Source: Phoronis australis
Lineage: Eukaryota > Phoronida > Phoronidae
Assembly: GCA_002633005.1 (NCBI GenBank)
Contig: NMRA01000183.1
Location: 373,553-437,552, forward strand
DNA length: 64,000 nucleotides
Reading direction: 5' to 3'
Both the position numbers and the translations under genes were made by a program. Numbering within the stretch: position 1 is the stretch's first letter; each line of letters opens with the position of its first letter. The notes beneath the pieces are model-generated. The model was not told where the DNA came from, did not search any database, and was given only the letters and a program-made list of their open reading frames with translations. Of this stretch, positions 1 through 13,900 are shown piece after piece.

Positions 1-1788
1 GCACTTAATAATGCTGTCTGCCTTTTCTCCAAAATACAAGGTTTTTATGTCGTGTTTCGCAAGCTAATTATATGTTCCAAGAGCCCCCTATTGGCAGCAG
101 AGGCAACTGAGAACATGCAAAAGGACGCAGTGCAGTTCGTGTAATGCTTCGTACGCAAAAAGTACATTAGAGGCAAGATTTTTTATTTTAGATTATGAAC
201 AGGTTAAGAATGACTGAACAAATTATTATAAAGTCATTTTCAGGAAAGGTGCGTTATGGCTGCTACAGAATGACAAATGTGGCCGAAAATGGCCTCAGTG
301 AAAACCTGAAAAATAGCCGTTTTTGCCTCACAAATTCAAAACGTACAAATTTAAAAATGGATTTTGAAAGTTATGCCATTAAATTATTCAGTCATTGGCC
401 TTTCCATTCGTATTATTCATTTGTTTTGACCTTACCACACATGCTAGTAAAATGCATTCAAACATGCCTACTTCGACGCCCAATTTTGTTGCAAAATGGA
501 GGTACAAGTCATAAAAAGAAAAATAATGAATGAAAATTCTTAAAAAGTGAGGTTTTTCTACATCTCAACAAACCAAACTCATGTGCTAAGTTTCAAAAAA
601 ATCGGTGATTTTGGGTATAGACTCTACCTGTTGGTTTTTATATGGAGTCACTCTTAACATCGTACACAATCCGAAGTCATTGTCTATGAACAGGACAGCA
701 GAAAACCACCATTAAGTAACGATATTTAATTATTGCGGCGGTCTTGAGTGTTTGAAACGCACTGTAGGCAATTGCTTTTATGGCGAAAAACATCAGCCTC
801 CATGAAGGCACCAGAATACAGAGATAACACTGTTCTACACTTCCTGTCGAGGGCTAACGACTCTGGCCAAGCGGTATCTACTAGCAAGCGTGAAAGAAAA
901 ATCAGCGCGAGATTTATCAGGAAGTTATAGAGCATGTAGATTGTCCTCTACTTTTGGACAAAATACATTGTCAGTTAAAAAGCAAAACAACACATATGGT
1001 AATGAGGAAAATGATATATCATTTCAAAAGCAAAACACTTATTGATGCTATTATTGCGGCTTCTTTCACCAACGGGCCCAGAATCATTTCATGAACTGTC
1101 TCAACACAGCTTTTGAAATTTCTAGTATAGTCTCTCTTGAAATTCGAAATCTGAAAAGCATTAGGAAGCTGTGCACATAGAATTTTCTAACCTAAGTAGT
1201 TTGTAAACTATGTAAAGTGCACGGCTTCAGGTGTCTATAACACATGCAGCTGCAACTTTTTAGAACTGTGACTGTTCCAGACATATGTGTTGCGAGTTCC
1301 CAAAGAGTAAACGCGGAAATGAGTAAAATGATGAGTTGTTCCACCTGCAGCCCTACATGTATGTGTTATGGAAAGAGGTAGACCACTACACCAGTATGAA
1401 CTTTTACCATGATATCGATAAATGTAGACCACTACACCGGCATGCATGTACCATGCTATCGATAGATGTAGACCACTATACCGGCATGCTTTGCATCAAC
1501 CGAATGCCAAAGTTTATCTCAATAACAGGACGGATTAGAGAAAAATAATAGCAATTTCGATTTCCAGTGAAATATTAGACCCCGGACGCATGTTTGAAAC
1601 GCCATCTTTCGGCCATACCACACAGGAGAATGTTACTACAGTAACTTGTTCCGTCATGTACAAGTAACAAACCAGACCAAGAAACATTTTATCACGATGC
1701 ACCACTAGAAGCAACTTGAACAAGTTGGAAAAGAACGTGGCTCTTGAAATGTTATGTTCAGTGGCAATTTTGATCTGTATATACCAAC
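1..1788. other. Left edge without a recognised gene
   Basis: No module, RNA gene or known transposon protein was seen. Short open frames are present on both strands but have no recognisable domains. The only clear structure is the short tandem repeat at 1379-1495. A terminal exon and 3' UTR of the module gene could lie here, but nothing shows it. Confidence 0.5.
1379..1495. repeat. Tandem repeat, about 45-bp unit, 2.6 copies
   Basis: Units beginning TAGACCACTA occur at 1379, 1425 and 1469. Each also carries CCGGCATG or a variant and ATCGATA. Confidence 0.8.
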
Positions 1789-1911
1789 CTTGACATGATC
1801 CCTGATACAAAATTAATCCAGACTTGCATACACATTTTTTACTGATGACATTACACACAGCACCAACGGGGCACTTCAAACCTCCGGCCTCACATGGAAC
1901 AGTCCCTATAG
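1789..1911 (-). CDS. Module exon M30
   Basis: Exon of 123 bp with acceptor TTTTTCTAG and donor GTTGGT. The protein reads AIGTVPC-EAGGLKC-PVGAVC-NVISKKC-VC, then KSGLILYQGSC-Q. GL replaces GY and VGA replaces ANS. The donor is the weakest of the array. It is the last module in the window; the gene probably continues beyond the left edge or ends within the first 1.8 kb. Confidence 0.82.
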
Positions 1912-4900
1912 CTAGAAAAACAATAACACAGACATTAGACTAGGTGCGACGGGAAAAATTCATTGAGAAGTCCATTTATTTTCAGCTAAACGTGTAACTA
2001 AGTGTTTAAATAATGATAATAATAATTGCACCAAGGAAACAATATTCGCCTTTGCTTCTTGACGTACACTGTCGTCGACTAATCGACGGTTCATTGGAAA
2101 TAAAAACCGAGTTTTACTTGCCTTGGCATGAACCCTGGAAGAGCACGAAGCCAAACGTACATCTACACACTTTCTGGTTTTTGTCACAGAAAGAGTTTGC
2201 TGGACATTTAGTGCCACCCGCGCTACAAGGAACATCCGCTATTGCTGAAAGCAAAAAATGTTATTATTTTCGACTCAAAGTAAAATGGTATAATATTGGT
2301 CTTTTTTATCATTGCCTGGATTGCAGTTCTCTCGCAAACAGATAATATTCCCTCGATCTCCACACTCCGCGATACCCTTGACCCACAATCTGTAGCAGTA
2401 GAGGTATCTTCCATAATATGACTGCATGTACATTGCTGAGTGGCTCCTCCATGTGACTTAACTACAAGAATCTGCTGTGCCACAAGGCTGGTGATTAAAA
2501 GTATGAAGTGGCAAAAGAACATGATTTGAAATGGCGGCTTGTTAGTGTTCTTTCGTTGTGGCGGAAATAGATCCACAAGCGTGTACCAATAACCCCGTTC
2601 TACAAAACTTAGGGAGAGAGTACGTTAACGACTATACCCATGATTTTACAATTGCTTTTTGTCGTATACTCGTTTGCAAGTATATACTTTATGTCACTTA
2701 TATAGGCTTGTACGTTAACGGTTTGATTTTTCAAACTGTATTTACTGAAAATATTACCTATCCATGGGTTCCTTGCACTCTCTCAAAATATCTTGAATCT
2801 GCCATTCACTGAACAGCAGATGATAATTCTTTCAAGGTAACGACAATTGTAACGTTGGATGGTCTTTGATTCCATTCGGTTGCGTTGTTTTTCTTCTGTT
2901 TTGGGCTTTCAAAGTTATTAAATTGAAAAAATACATACACCGTGTACGAGGCTCTTAATACTAGCCAAAACCAGCGAAGCCGGAAGTGAGTCGATAATCT
3001 AACGGAGCCGAACCCGGATTTGGGTATTGTATGTCGTGGGTCGACGGGTCGTGGGGTCTTGGGTCCAGGGGGGTCTTGGGTTGAAGGGTTATAACTTATT
3101 TTATTGCAAAATGTACGGCATACATATGTACTGTAGGTCGATCAGGAGACAGTTGGTCCATCATGCAAGTCGTTTGTAGGCAATAATACACCTTGAAGTT
3201 ATCTACTAATTGTGTTCACTACCCCAATTTTAGAGGTATCATCACTTTTGTGCGCCCCGGATCCAGTGTATAGGAAAGAAGTAAGCAAGAAGACAGCTAC
3301 AAATGTTTCAAGGAACGAATGTACTTGTGACCCACTGCCTTCGCCAGTGTCTGGAGGGCAGTAGATTGCAAACGCCTTCTAATTTACATATGCAGCATAT
3401 ATTGTTGGTCTAAAAACGAAGCGCACATGCAAATTGTAGAAAAACCGTTCCGCTCAACAAACTCAATGTGTCCAGCAACGTATGTTTCATAAAATACAGC
3501 AACATACACACTCCTCATGAAAATATCCATACTTCCACGTAATTGCAAAGCAAACTAGTTCTATCGCTGATAAAACTGAAACCAGTTGTTTGATTGCCAC
3601 TATCACACGACTCCCAACCTGTTCTTGAAACTTACGCGTGCACTTGCCGTTGTATCTAGTGAATCCCCATCTGCACACACACTCTTTCTTTACTGGGTTA
3701 CATAGTTCATTAGCACCACATTTGGTACCACCCAGCTTACAGTCAACTATGGCTTCATCTGTCAATTGCGAAGAATACATAAGTATTTGGTTAAATCAAC
3801 AAGCTAATAGCATCTTGCCTATTGGTTAGAATAAGCTCCGTGCTGTACAAGCTACTGGGAACACTGTCCCGCATCGTTTAAATAAATGCTGCACTTGAAG
3901 GGAAAATTATCAGCATTCCACGGCAATTGATATAAGTAAGAGTTTTTAACACATGTAGAGGTGTCTCATTCTCATGACTTCAATCGAACAATCTTTAGTA
4001 TAGATGCCAATAATCTTCATAGAAGCACATCCTTCTTTATAACAAAGTACACTGTAACTGCTATTCACATCATCAGATTATATTTCTTTTCTTATGGACA
4101 TGTACTTGTTTATATACTATTAACGTGCACTTCATTATTAGATGCTCTGGCTATTCTCTTATGAGTGTCAAAGGCGGGACATGGGTCTCGCCGTTAATGT
4201 GACAATATGCCCAAGAAGCAGTATGAATTGTATTGAAACAGAACACCATATCTTCAAATTGGTGGAAAGCCCCGTATATGATGAAGCTACAGGTATAAAC
4301 AGGTTAAACAGGTTGATGGGTAATATGTCAACAAGTATTGTCATCTTTAAGAGACTGTAACAGTCAGAAGAATTGAGGACATTAAGACATGTAGCCAAGT
4401 TTATTGAACATGCAGAAACTCAAAGGAAAAGTCTTTTAAGTGATTAATTTCAATGTAATGTAAATCTGCTGATTTTGCTCATTTGCAATATGGGCCAGAG
4501 GCCTCTTTACTCTAATGAACATATCAAAATTACTATTTATATATCCATTTGCATTTGTTTTTTATACACTTACATATAAATAATGTTATTCAGTTTTGTA
4601 ATTTCTACCTGTTGCCACAGATAGTGAATGGTAATTTGTGATGATTACCTGTTGCCACAGATAGCGAATGGTAATTTGATTTGTGCCTCAGAGGACTAGG
4701 CGCTTTGCTTGAAATTATACATATAATATGACGTACGTGATGATACCTGTGGGTCAGTATACCGAGATACGAGATATATGCATGTAACCTGATTTAAACT
4801 TAAAACTGGTGGTTATATTTACCTAGACACTGGCCCTGGACAGCCACGTAACCCCACTTACACTTGCAGACTTTGGTGGCCTTGAAACAGAAGGCATTGG

Positions 4901-7900
4901 CGGGGCAATGTGTGCCCCCTGCGTGGCAGGGAACAGTTGATATATCTAAATGAAAACAAGGTTGTGAATTTCAGTCTTGATTGTAGCAAAGCAGCCAATT
5001 ATGGAAAGAAAGCGTACTTCACAGAAAAGTTGGTGAGATAAGACGTTACCTTGAATGAACAAATAAGGATACTTGAGATTGAATTTGTCACATGTTTTTC
5101 ATCAAGCTGATCTTTGCTAACCTAGAACAATTCCGCAATTTTAAGCCCTTGAAAACAACGTTAGAATTGAAATAATCATGTCAACTCGGAGAGCTTGTAA
5201 GTAAACCATTTACGACTTAATAAAATCCTCAAATCAACTCGGAGAGTTTATTAGTAAACCGTTTTCAATTCAGCAAAAAGCAACTAGCGTTGTCAACAAC
5301 AAAACTGGAACTTTGTTATTTTCATATGTTACCTTGACAGTGGCCTTGAAATAAGATGTAACCCCAGTTGCAGTGGCAAGTTTTTTTAGCAGTGTTACAG
5401 AATGAATTGGCAGGACACCGTGTACCACCGGACTCGCAAGGTACTTTAGAACGTTCTAAAATGTACAAACATATTGTCACTCACAGTGATATAGCAGTCG
5501 ACCTTCGTGTAAAACTAATTCTGCTTTACAATGGTAAACAAAGCATGCATGCTTTCTGAATTTTGTTGAACAGCAAATTTAAACTAGAACAATCTGGAGC
5601 GTTGAAATGCGCCTACAAAATGCACTGCAACCAGTGTGCTTCTAGAGGTGTTTATCTTAAAAATGGCTACTGGATGGCTCAGAATACATTTAACCCATCC
5701 AAAATAGGGAAGGTGTCGTCGTCTTTCATAATCATTTGCAAAATTTTGTGAAAATAATCAAAGAGCTCTTCAGATACATGTACAAACTAATAAGGCAAAA
5801 GTAAAAAAACCAAACTACCATCAAGGACCACCGCAATAGTCAAATCCATACTTGTCAATTTAATATGAATAAAACGGCAAAATGTCACAAACATCTTGCA
5901 AGGGGTTTAGGAGATACAGCCTTTGATGAAGAAGCAGAAGAAATAAAACAGACTAAATGGTTAAAATGGGAACAGAGTGGTTCAGAATACATCAAACCCA
6001 CCCAAAATGAGAAGGCGTCGTCGTCTCCTTAACAGAAGCCTTTTTATTTTATTCCTCAAAAATCTGAAAATGAGTTTCAATGATACAGAGGACAACGAAA
6101 AAATGTCACTAGGTGAGCCCAGCGGTAGTAGGTTCCATCCAAATGTCCTTGTCAGTTGTCAAAGTCCCATAAATGCACTTTCAAGTTTAACAAAGATCAT
6201 GTACAGGGTTCGGCAAATAAAGGCATAGATGCAAAACACTGGCACTAGGAGCCATGGAAGTCTGAGTGGTCCGAAAATCATCATGAGCCCTCCTCTTCAC
6301 AGGAGAAACATAACCGCAAGTTTTCATCCTTAGAGTGCTTTGGTTGATAAAAGGCCGGACGTCAAAAACAGACTAGAAATCAGTAAAAATGGCAACTAGA
6401 TGGGTGCATAAAACATTGAATTCTTCCAAAAATGAGAACATTTCATAGCTTTTTGAAAAGTCAATAGGTTTCAAAGCTATTGACTATTCTTTACAAAAAT
6501 CCGTCAATGAACTTCAGAGAGATGGAGGAAAACGAAAAAATGAAATTGGTGGCACAGCCTTCGTCGGATCCGCCAGGAAGTCGTAACCAGCCTTTGTCAA
6601 TTTTATATCAGTACACTTGCTAAAATTGAATAACGATATTACAGAGGGTTCAGAAGATGCAGCTACGTGTGCAAAAAAACAAAACTGCCACTAGGAGGCA
6701 GGCGCCACAGTAGTCAAAGTCGTCGAAAAGTCATCGCCCAACGTCCTCTTCACACTAGCATATATGTTAGTTTTCACAATCATCATTAGTGTGGTTTGGT
6801 TGACACTGAGGGACGGACGGCCAAAAATATACTCAAAAACAATAAAACTGACCACTAGGTCAGGCAAAATACCTCAAATCTGTCCGAAAACAGGAGGATA
6901 GCGTCATCTTATTGATGCTTAAGAGCCACAATTCATGAAAATCTGAAAGTCGTCATCTGTCGTTAGCTTCATTGGAATACATCTGGTAATTAATTTCACT
7001 GAGATCCTGTGAGGGTTTAGGAGATACAGCTGCGGTCGCCAGACACCCGGACGGACAGAGATAACGGCAATATGCAACTGTATATACATGTAAATGTGTG
7101 GGTAACAATTCATATCAGTTTGATTTTGACAAAGGTAAATAAAATAGCTAGAGCGACTGCCATGAAGCGACTGAGCCTGGTTCGAACCAAGATCCAAAAC
7201 ATACGTGCCTTAAATAACTAGAAGAAAATGACAGGGTCTATTTGAGGATGCATCAAGCATATGCGGCACGAGGACAAGACGTAAGTGCACTTGTCCAGCT
7301 GGTACAACGTTCCTTGGTCATGACTAGCTGCTTGCAAAACATCACATGTCTTAACCTGTTGATATGGCTAGCGGGACCAATGCACGAGACAAGCGCAGCC
7401 ATTTAGAGAAATTCACTCATAGTGAGTAAAAGTTTGTCTGTGCTCTACTCCCAGATGAAGGAATCGGGTACAAAACAATGTACAGTACAAGCACTGACCA
7501 TATTCAGTACACACATACATGTAAACATAACAATGTACAAGCACTGTCCATAGTCAGTATATACAAACATGTATACATAACTATGTACAGGCACTGTCCA
7601 TAGTCAGTATATACAAACATGTATACATAACAATGTACAGGCACTGTCCATAGTCAGTATATACAAACATGTATACATAACTATGTACAGGCACTGTCCA
7701 TAGTCAGTATATACAAACATGTATACATAACTATGTACAGGCACTGTCCATAGTCAGTATATACAAACATGTATACATAACAATGTACAGGCACTGTCCA
7801 TAGTCAGTATATACAAACATGTATACATAACAAAGAAACAGGCAAGGCTAAGTGGCTTATCACCCGCACGCAACAAGTACGTTAATTCTCCCATCTGTCA

Positions 7901-10900
7901 ATGCAGTGTCTTTCTAGACGTCTACGTCTAAAACCTGCCTGTTGCTTACAGAACCACAAGTATAACCAAAGTATTTCAAGCCATAATAGACAAAAGACCA
8001 CATACAATACCTTGGCATTCGCCTTCATATTTGATATAAGCCGCAAGGCATCTGCATACTTGTTGAGAGACATCACAGTATGAGTTGGTCGGACATTTTG
8101 TTCCTCCAGATTCACATGGAACTGTGCTTTTTGCTTAAAAAAGAAATAGTATGATTTAAGCTTAACTTTCTACAGATTTTCTCTCAAATAAGCTTGCATA
8201 CTAATCATAATAGTTCATGGTGACAGATTTTGTATTAGCCGAAATTTTAGTCGTTGCAATTTGAACGGATTTCAAAGAACCCACACAAATATACAGTAAT
8301 TATCCTCCATTTTTAAAATTAGAACTTTTAGTCTGAAACACCACCCTCCAGTCTATCACTAGCAATGGAGTGTCATAAAATTCACGTTAGTACGATGTGG
8401 AAATATCCAAATTCCCCGTGTGAGGTTGTCACTGTTGTTCCCAAGCCTTGCCCAGAATTCCTTTTGTTAAATATTCTGTGTGCATAGCTGCGGCAATCCA
8501 ATAAAAATCTTGGTGAAAAATTACTGACATGAAATCGTTTTGCAAGGTTAAGTTCAAACACTGATTATAGACAATAAAATATATGATAAAGGAAAACGAA
8601 ATGGCATGAAACAGAGGCGCTGATGACTCACCATAAAGTGCACATGACGAAGCATTTTTATGTATTGTAAGCGGCCATGTGAGCACCTTAGGACCTTACT
8701 GACAGTTCCGCGTGTTTAACAAAATATCAAGAGATGTTAACCTACTAAAAGTATTATTTATTTTCTGAGTGTAAAAGCTTGTGTGAATATGTCATCATTT
8801 GGGTGTAATTTTAAATTACGTTAAAAATAGGTACAAACAACGGTATCCATAACCAGATCAAATTTCATTGAAAGAGAAATCTCAGAATGTTGTTGAAGTC
8901 TTCTAAAACATCATTTCATTTCCTAAGAGTACTTTCACGAAAATCAGTCACTTTTTATAGAGCCCTGACTACAAAGGTGGAACATTTTAAAAGCGATTCC
9001 AAACAGCACTTTTATAACACTACGTACTAATATTAAGATCCAAATGAGTCCCATCAGCCAATGTTGAAATATGATGTTCCAAAATTACCCAACAATTAAG
9101 CATTTTCCAAGGGTCCCAAATAAACTAAAATATCTTCTTTTGAGCGTTCATTCTAACCGGCGGTCTTGCTTTCTGATAACACTCGAACTCTTTTTCTCCA
9201 TCAGACCTTGCCATAAGATGTTCAGGTGAACTCACCTTGGCATTTCCCTTGGAACAACACGTAACCTGGTGCACATCTACATACTTTACTACTGGTGTCA
9301 CAGAATGCATTCTCTGAACACTTGGTGCCACCAGACGCACAAGGGACAGTTGCAATAGCTGAAAAACACCAACCATAAACGATTAACTCTTGATTAAACA
9401 ATGGTCTATGTTCCTACAAAGCGTGCCTCTACTTGATGCATTATCTTGTCTTGGTTAAAGTCTTCAATTCCTTATTTGGAAAGTTACTTGATATAAGTAT
9501 GTGCCGCATTGCTGCTGCGCGCTGCAGACACTGACACTCCATCTGAAATCGACACGAAATCAAGAAATCAACCGACATTAGTAGGTAGGGGTAGGTTCCG
9601 TTACCAAGTTACTTGTTATTTCTGAGACCAATCCTGTGCCATAATTGCTCAGAGGTGTCTAACCACTATGACAATAGACGTATTCCTTTACGGAAACTGT
9701 CGAATTCCTGGGGAGCGCCATATTGAGGTCACGCCATTACAAGCATGCTAGACTAAACACTGGAGTCATTACAGCTTGCCTGTAAAACCAGCCTTCTGAG
9801 CTAGTGTGCCTGCTTGTGTTTTGTATTTGGTAGCAGATCAGCTGATTTGAAATCATTGATAGGGGGTGAAACCTAAAGCCAGTACAAATCACATAATACT
9901 GCAAAGTATATGGTTGCAATTGGACCAAAAATGGGTACACCAAGTACGTATATAACGTTTTTGGGAGGCAGGGGTAGTGACAAATGACAAATACATTGTT
10001 CAAAAATCTGGATTTCTGAAATACCTTTTACCCAAAGACAAAATTATGGCAGATAGAGGTTTTACTATTGATGAACCCCTGTTTCCAAGACGAGTTAAGT
10101 TAAACATACCAGCTTTCACCAAAGGCAAGTCACACCTTAGTAAAAAAGGTCTGACAAAAACATGGCGCATTTCCACAGTAAGATTCCATTTGGAGCGACC
10201 AATACCGAGACTTAAAAGTTTTCAAAATTTTGAGTTCCAGTATTAATCCGGTGTAAAGCTCAGAATCAGTTAATAACTACTTGATTTTCTGTGCTGGGCT
10301 TGTGAACCTACGTGCTGATCTAATCAGAGATCAAAATTTGGAAGACTAACTTCCGGAGTTTTTAAGTTGCCCATTCCAAGTGGTAACATGTACTGTTTCA
10401 ATAAATTTCTGAAAGTAAAATGTATGCATCCGTGCAACAGTTTGCTCAAAAAACCTTTCACTGTGTAGCACACCTATGTCATAATAAAGTCATTCACACG
10501 AAATTATCGCCTACGTAAATAAAGGTGGTGATTCTGTTTTGACCTAAACCAAATGTGATTAAGGCCATTTCCAGTTGTGTACAGAACTAGTTTTGCTTTC
10601 TTTAGTCCAGTACAAAACATGATTGTTGATACCATTGTTTGAATGGACTGTTTGATGTTTTTATCACCTGGACAGTAATGTGGTGCAACTGAACTAAGTG
10701 ACTAACGAAAATAATCTTAATAACAGTTGTTAAGATTGTTTTAGTGATTCACTAAGGTTAAATAATACACAACATACGAAATTCATCACAATTTTGCAAT
10801 ATTAAAACATGGTTATTTGGCTCTGGGATGTTTCTGTGAACACTGTGTCATGCTGTTAAGAACGTTTGTGGATAGATTACAGGGGACAGTTCAGCCTCAA

Positions 10901-13900
10901 GAAAGTAAACAAATCATAACAGTACATGACCAACGCTGGGGCAGATCCATTTAAAAAAATTAAAACCCAAGTTAGAATAATAAACAAACAACAAATTCAT
11001 GTCAGATCACATATTTAATTAAACACAGACCTTATACAACCCAGGAATATGACTTAGAATAGCTCACTACCAAGCTGAGCCGCTGTGCTGTTTTTGTTTT
11101 GAGCATTCGTGTAATGGCTAACTTTGGTATGAGAAGCCTGTGGCTGTTATGTAAACTATAGTGCGAAGTCTAGCAATATCCGACATAGCTGGTGCGTGGG
11201 ACCATGATATCAGACTGTTGTCGTACATGCAATTCACACCGACAATGGCCAATCTCTTGAGAACAATTGCTGCAGTCGATTAAGCAGACGGAGTGACAAT
11301 TACCAACAAATAAATATCTCGACGCATAAAAATTCGCTGATTGGTACACTAACGTTTCATAAACTTCGACTAAATTCTACAAAAACGCTACTTTATTGTC
11401 ACATTTTAAAGATAGTTCTGGCAAGATATCCAAACTTGTCAAAGTATGACAGAGTTCTGTCGATTTATGTCACTTTAGGTGTCGACTGAATATGCCGGCT
11501 TGGACAAAAACAGGCTGATTGGGTATCAGTAAGTAACCCTTCATGCAGCTCAAAATCTCGTTTTAACGAAAAAAATAATGTTCATACGTTAAGTAATAAA
11601 TATGGTTTATTGGCATTTAACTTTATCTTAAACTCTTAAAGTCCAATCACTGTTCAACTAAATGGCGTACCTTTTAATTCCATTCGAAATTATCGTTGGA
11701 GCTCTGATATTTTTCAGTAACTGCAGATGTTGCTTTATTCGAGGTATGCAAGCTTGTATTGAGCTTGACGACCTGCAGTAACATGCAGGAATTTGTGCTT
11801 AACTCATCGCTTCAATAAGTCGTCCAAATCATCATTTCTTACAAACAACAGAGCTAACGAAACACTGATAACCCTACCTTGGCATTTGCCTTGGAAGTCA
11901 ATATATCCCACTTTACATTTACAAGACTTCGTTTTCTTATTGCAGACAGCGTTTGTTGGACACAGTGTTCCGCCCGAAGCACAAGGAACTTTACTTATTT
12001 CTGCAATGACCACAGTGACCAGTTATACAACATTTTAAATAAACTGCGATTAAAACATTCAGTAGTATACGTAAGTCTCTGTTAAGCAACAAATTAACAA
12101 AAAGGGTCATAGCCTAACTGCTGTGATGAAGTCATTAAGATGCAAGGACAATCCTAGCACAGACATCGCGTGAGCCAACCAAAAATGTTCGTACATTATT
12201 TGTATTTGAGATTTGGTGCGATGGATGGAAACATTTTTCTCTGGTGCCATTGATATTAGCATACCCTAGGACACGCCAATATTGCACCAGTAAGTTTGCA
12301 TCCTTCAGTCATGAAGCGAACAGTTACAAATCATTTGCACATATGTAGGCGACGACTAAAATTGTCATGGAATAAGTTCACAATTTTAGAAGTACAGATG
12401 CCAAATGAGTTGATCACGTTTGAAGAAACTCGGGTGGTTGTGCCTCAGTTATTCATTCAAATGTGACCGGTCCAATGGCTAAATGCTAACACGTAGATAA
12501 CTAATTACTGAAATGTTCACGTTTGCATTTTTTTCCAAAATGTCAACTGAATGTGTTTTGGGCAGTCCAGAGTTACCGAAGTTAAGCACAATCGTCCCTA
12601 GTTACAGGATCATACCCCATTTATACGTACAGGTGTGTGTACGTACATGTATATTCAGATATTATATAGCCTGGAGAAAGGTCTTTCCAAATGTGTACTG
12701 TGGCACCCCACGTTTGTCTCTGCTAGTTAATAGAAAGTAACCTACCTTGGCATTTGCCTTGATAGTTCACATATCCTGCACTACATTTGCATTTTTTGCT
12801 TGCCAGGTCACACTCAGAGTTTGACGGGCATAGCGTTCCTCCAGACTCGCACGCAACTTTACCAACCTCTGCACGAAATAATTTAGACAGGTAAGAATTA
12901 CAAAAGAAAAAATAAAAACATTCAAATTTTAATCATCCTAGTCTTGGTCTAATGTCCTTTTAATGTAATGTTATTTGAGGTGCTTGCTACTTCTACAAGT
13001 AGCGGTGCAGTATTGCTCATACCATATGTACTATGGTACTATTAATACTGTAATGTTAGTTGAAGTGCTTGGTACTTCCAAAATTAGTGGCACAGTATTG
13101 CTTATAACAGATGTACCATTAATACTGTAATGTTACTTGAATTGCTTGTTACTTCCACAAGTAGTGGCACAGTATTGCTTATAACAGATGTACTATTGTA
13201 CTAAATAATATTGTAATGTTACTTGAAAGGCGAAGGCAACCTTTTTCCATGTCATTTTGAGCTAAAATAAGGTTGGTTGGTTATCCTAGACATATTTTCC
13301 ATTTAATTACAGCTTTTCGTAATTTTATAAATTACTCGTCCGCTACTCCGGAAGTGACGTTTTAGGAGGCAAGCGTTTCCCGCCACTTGGTTTTGCGTTG
13401 ACTTTACCGTGCGAATCTGTTCTATTCTACTTTTGTTTTGTGCTGTTTTTCAACAATTGTCGCCACCACTTTCCATCGGCGAGTATTCTGCGGCAAGATA
13501 GGTTAGTAGCGAACTCAACTACGTTGGATTTAGGGATTGTTTAGTGTGTTGTAAGCTCAAAATGGCTGGAGTCGGTGACCCGTATCAATGTGACAGTAGT
13601 GTGAGTGACGGAGACCTTGTTCACAGCAGTGGTGACGAGGAATTTTTTCACGGACATTCAGTGGGGGGTACATGTTTGAGCCCGAGTATAACGAGGCAGA
13701 GTAAGCACAGGCACAGGCAGTTGTTGAGAGAAACGAGGCGGCTACTGAGGACAGACGTGGTGATACATCTTGGTGCAAATGCACTGTGTGCGTTGTTGTG
13801 CCTACCTCAATGGAATGCTTGTGCTGTTCAGAGTTCGACGAGGCCAAGCCACTACTGGACATGGTTAAGTGTACCTCCGGCATACCACGGACAGAGGAAC

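Noticed and set aside
195-533. 112-codon plus-strand ORF near the left edge
   Set aside because: No domain, signal peptide or codon pattern supports it; AT-rich DNA gives such frames by chance.
3487-3635. Read-through of M28 into a hydrophobic tail ending CCCIL
   Set aside because: It looks like a membrane segment with a prenylation-like end, but it depends on ignoring a good GTAAGT donor at the standard place, and the product would be extracellular.
7467-7833. Regular repeats suggestive of a CRISPR array
   Set aside because: Units are directly adjacent without unique spacers, and the window is eukaryotic.
12570-12630. CCGAAGTTAAGCAC resembling 5S rRNA
   Set aside because: Only a short core matches; the remainder of a 5S gene and its internal promoter are absent.
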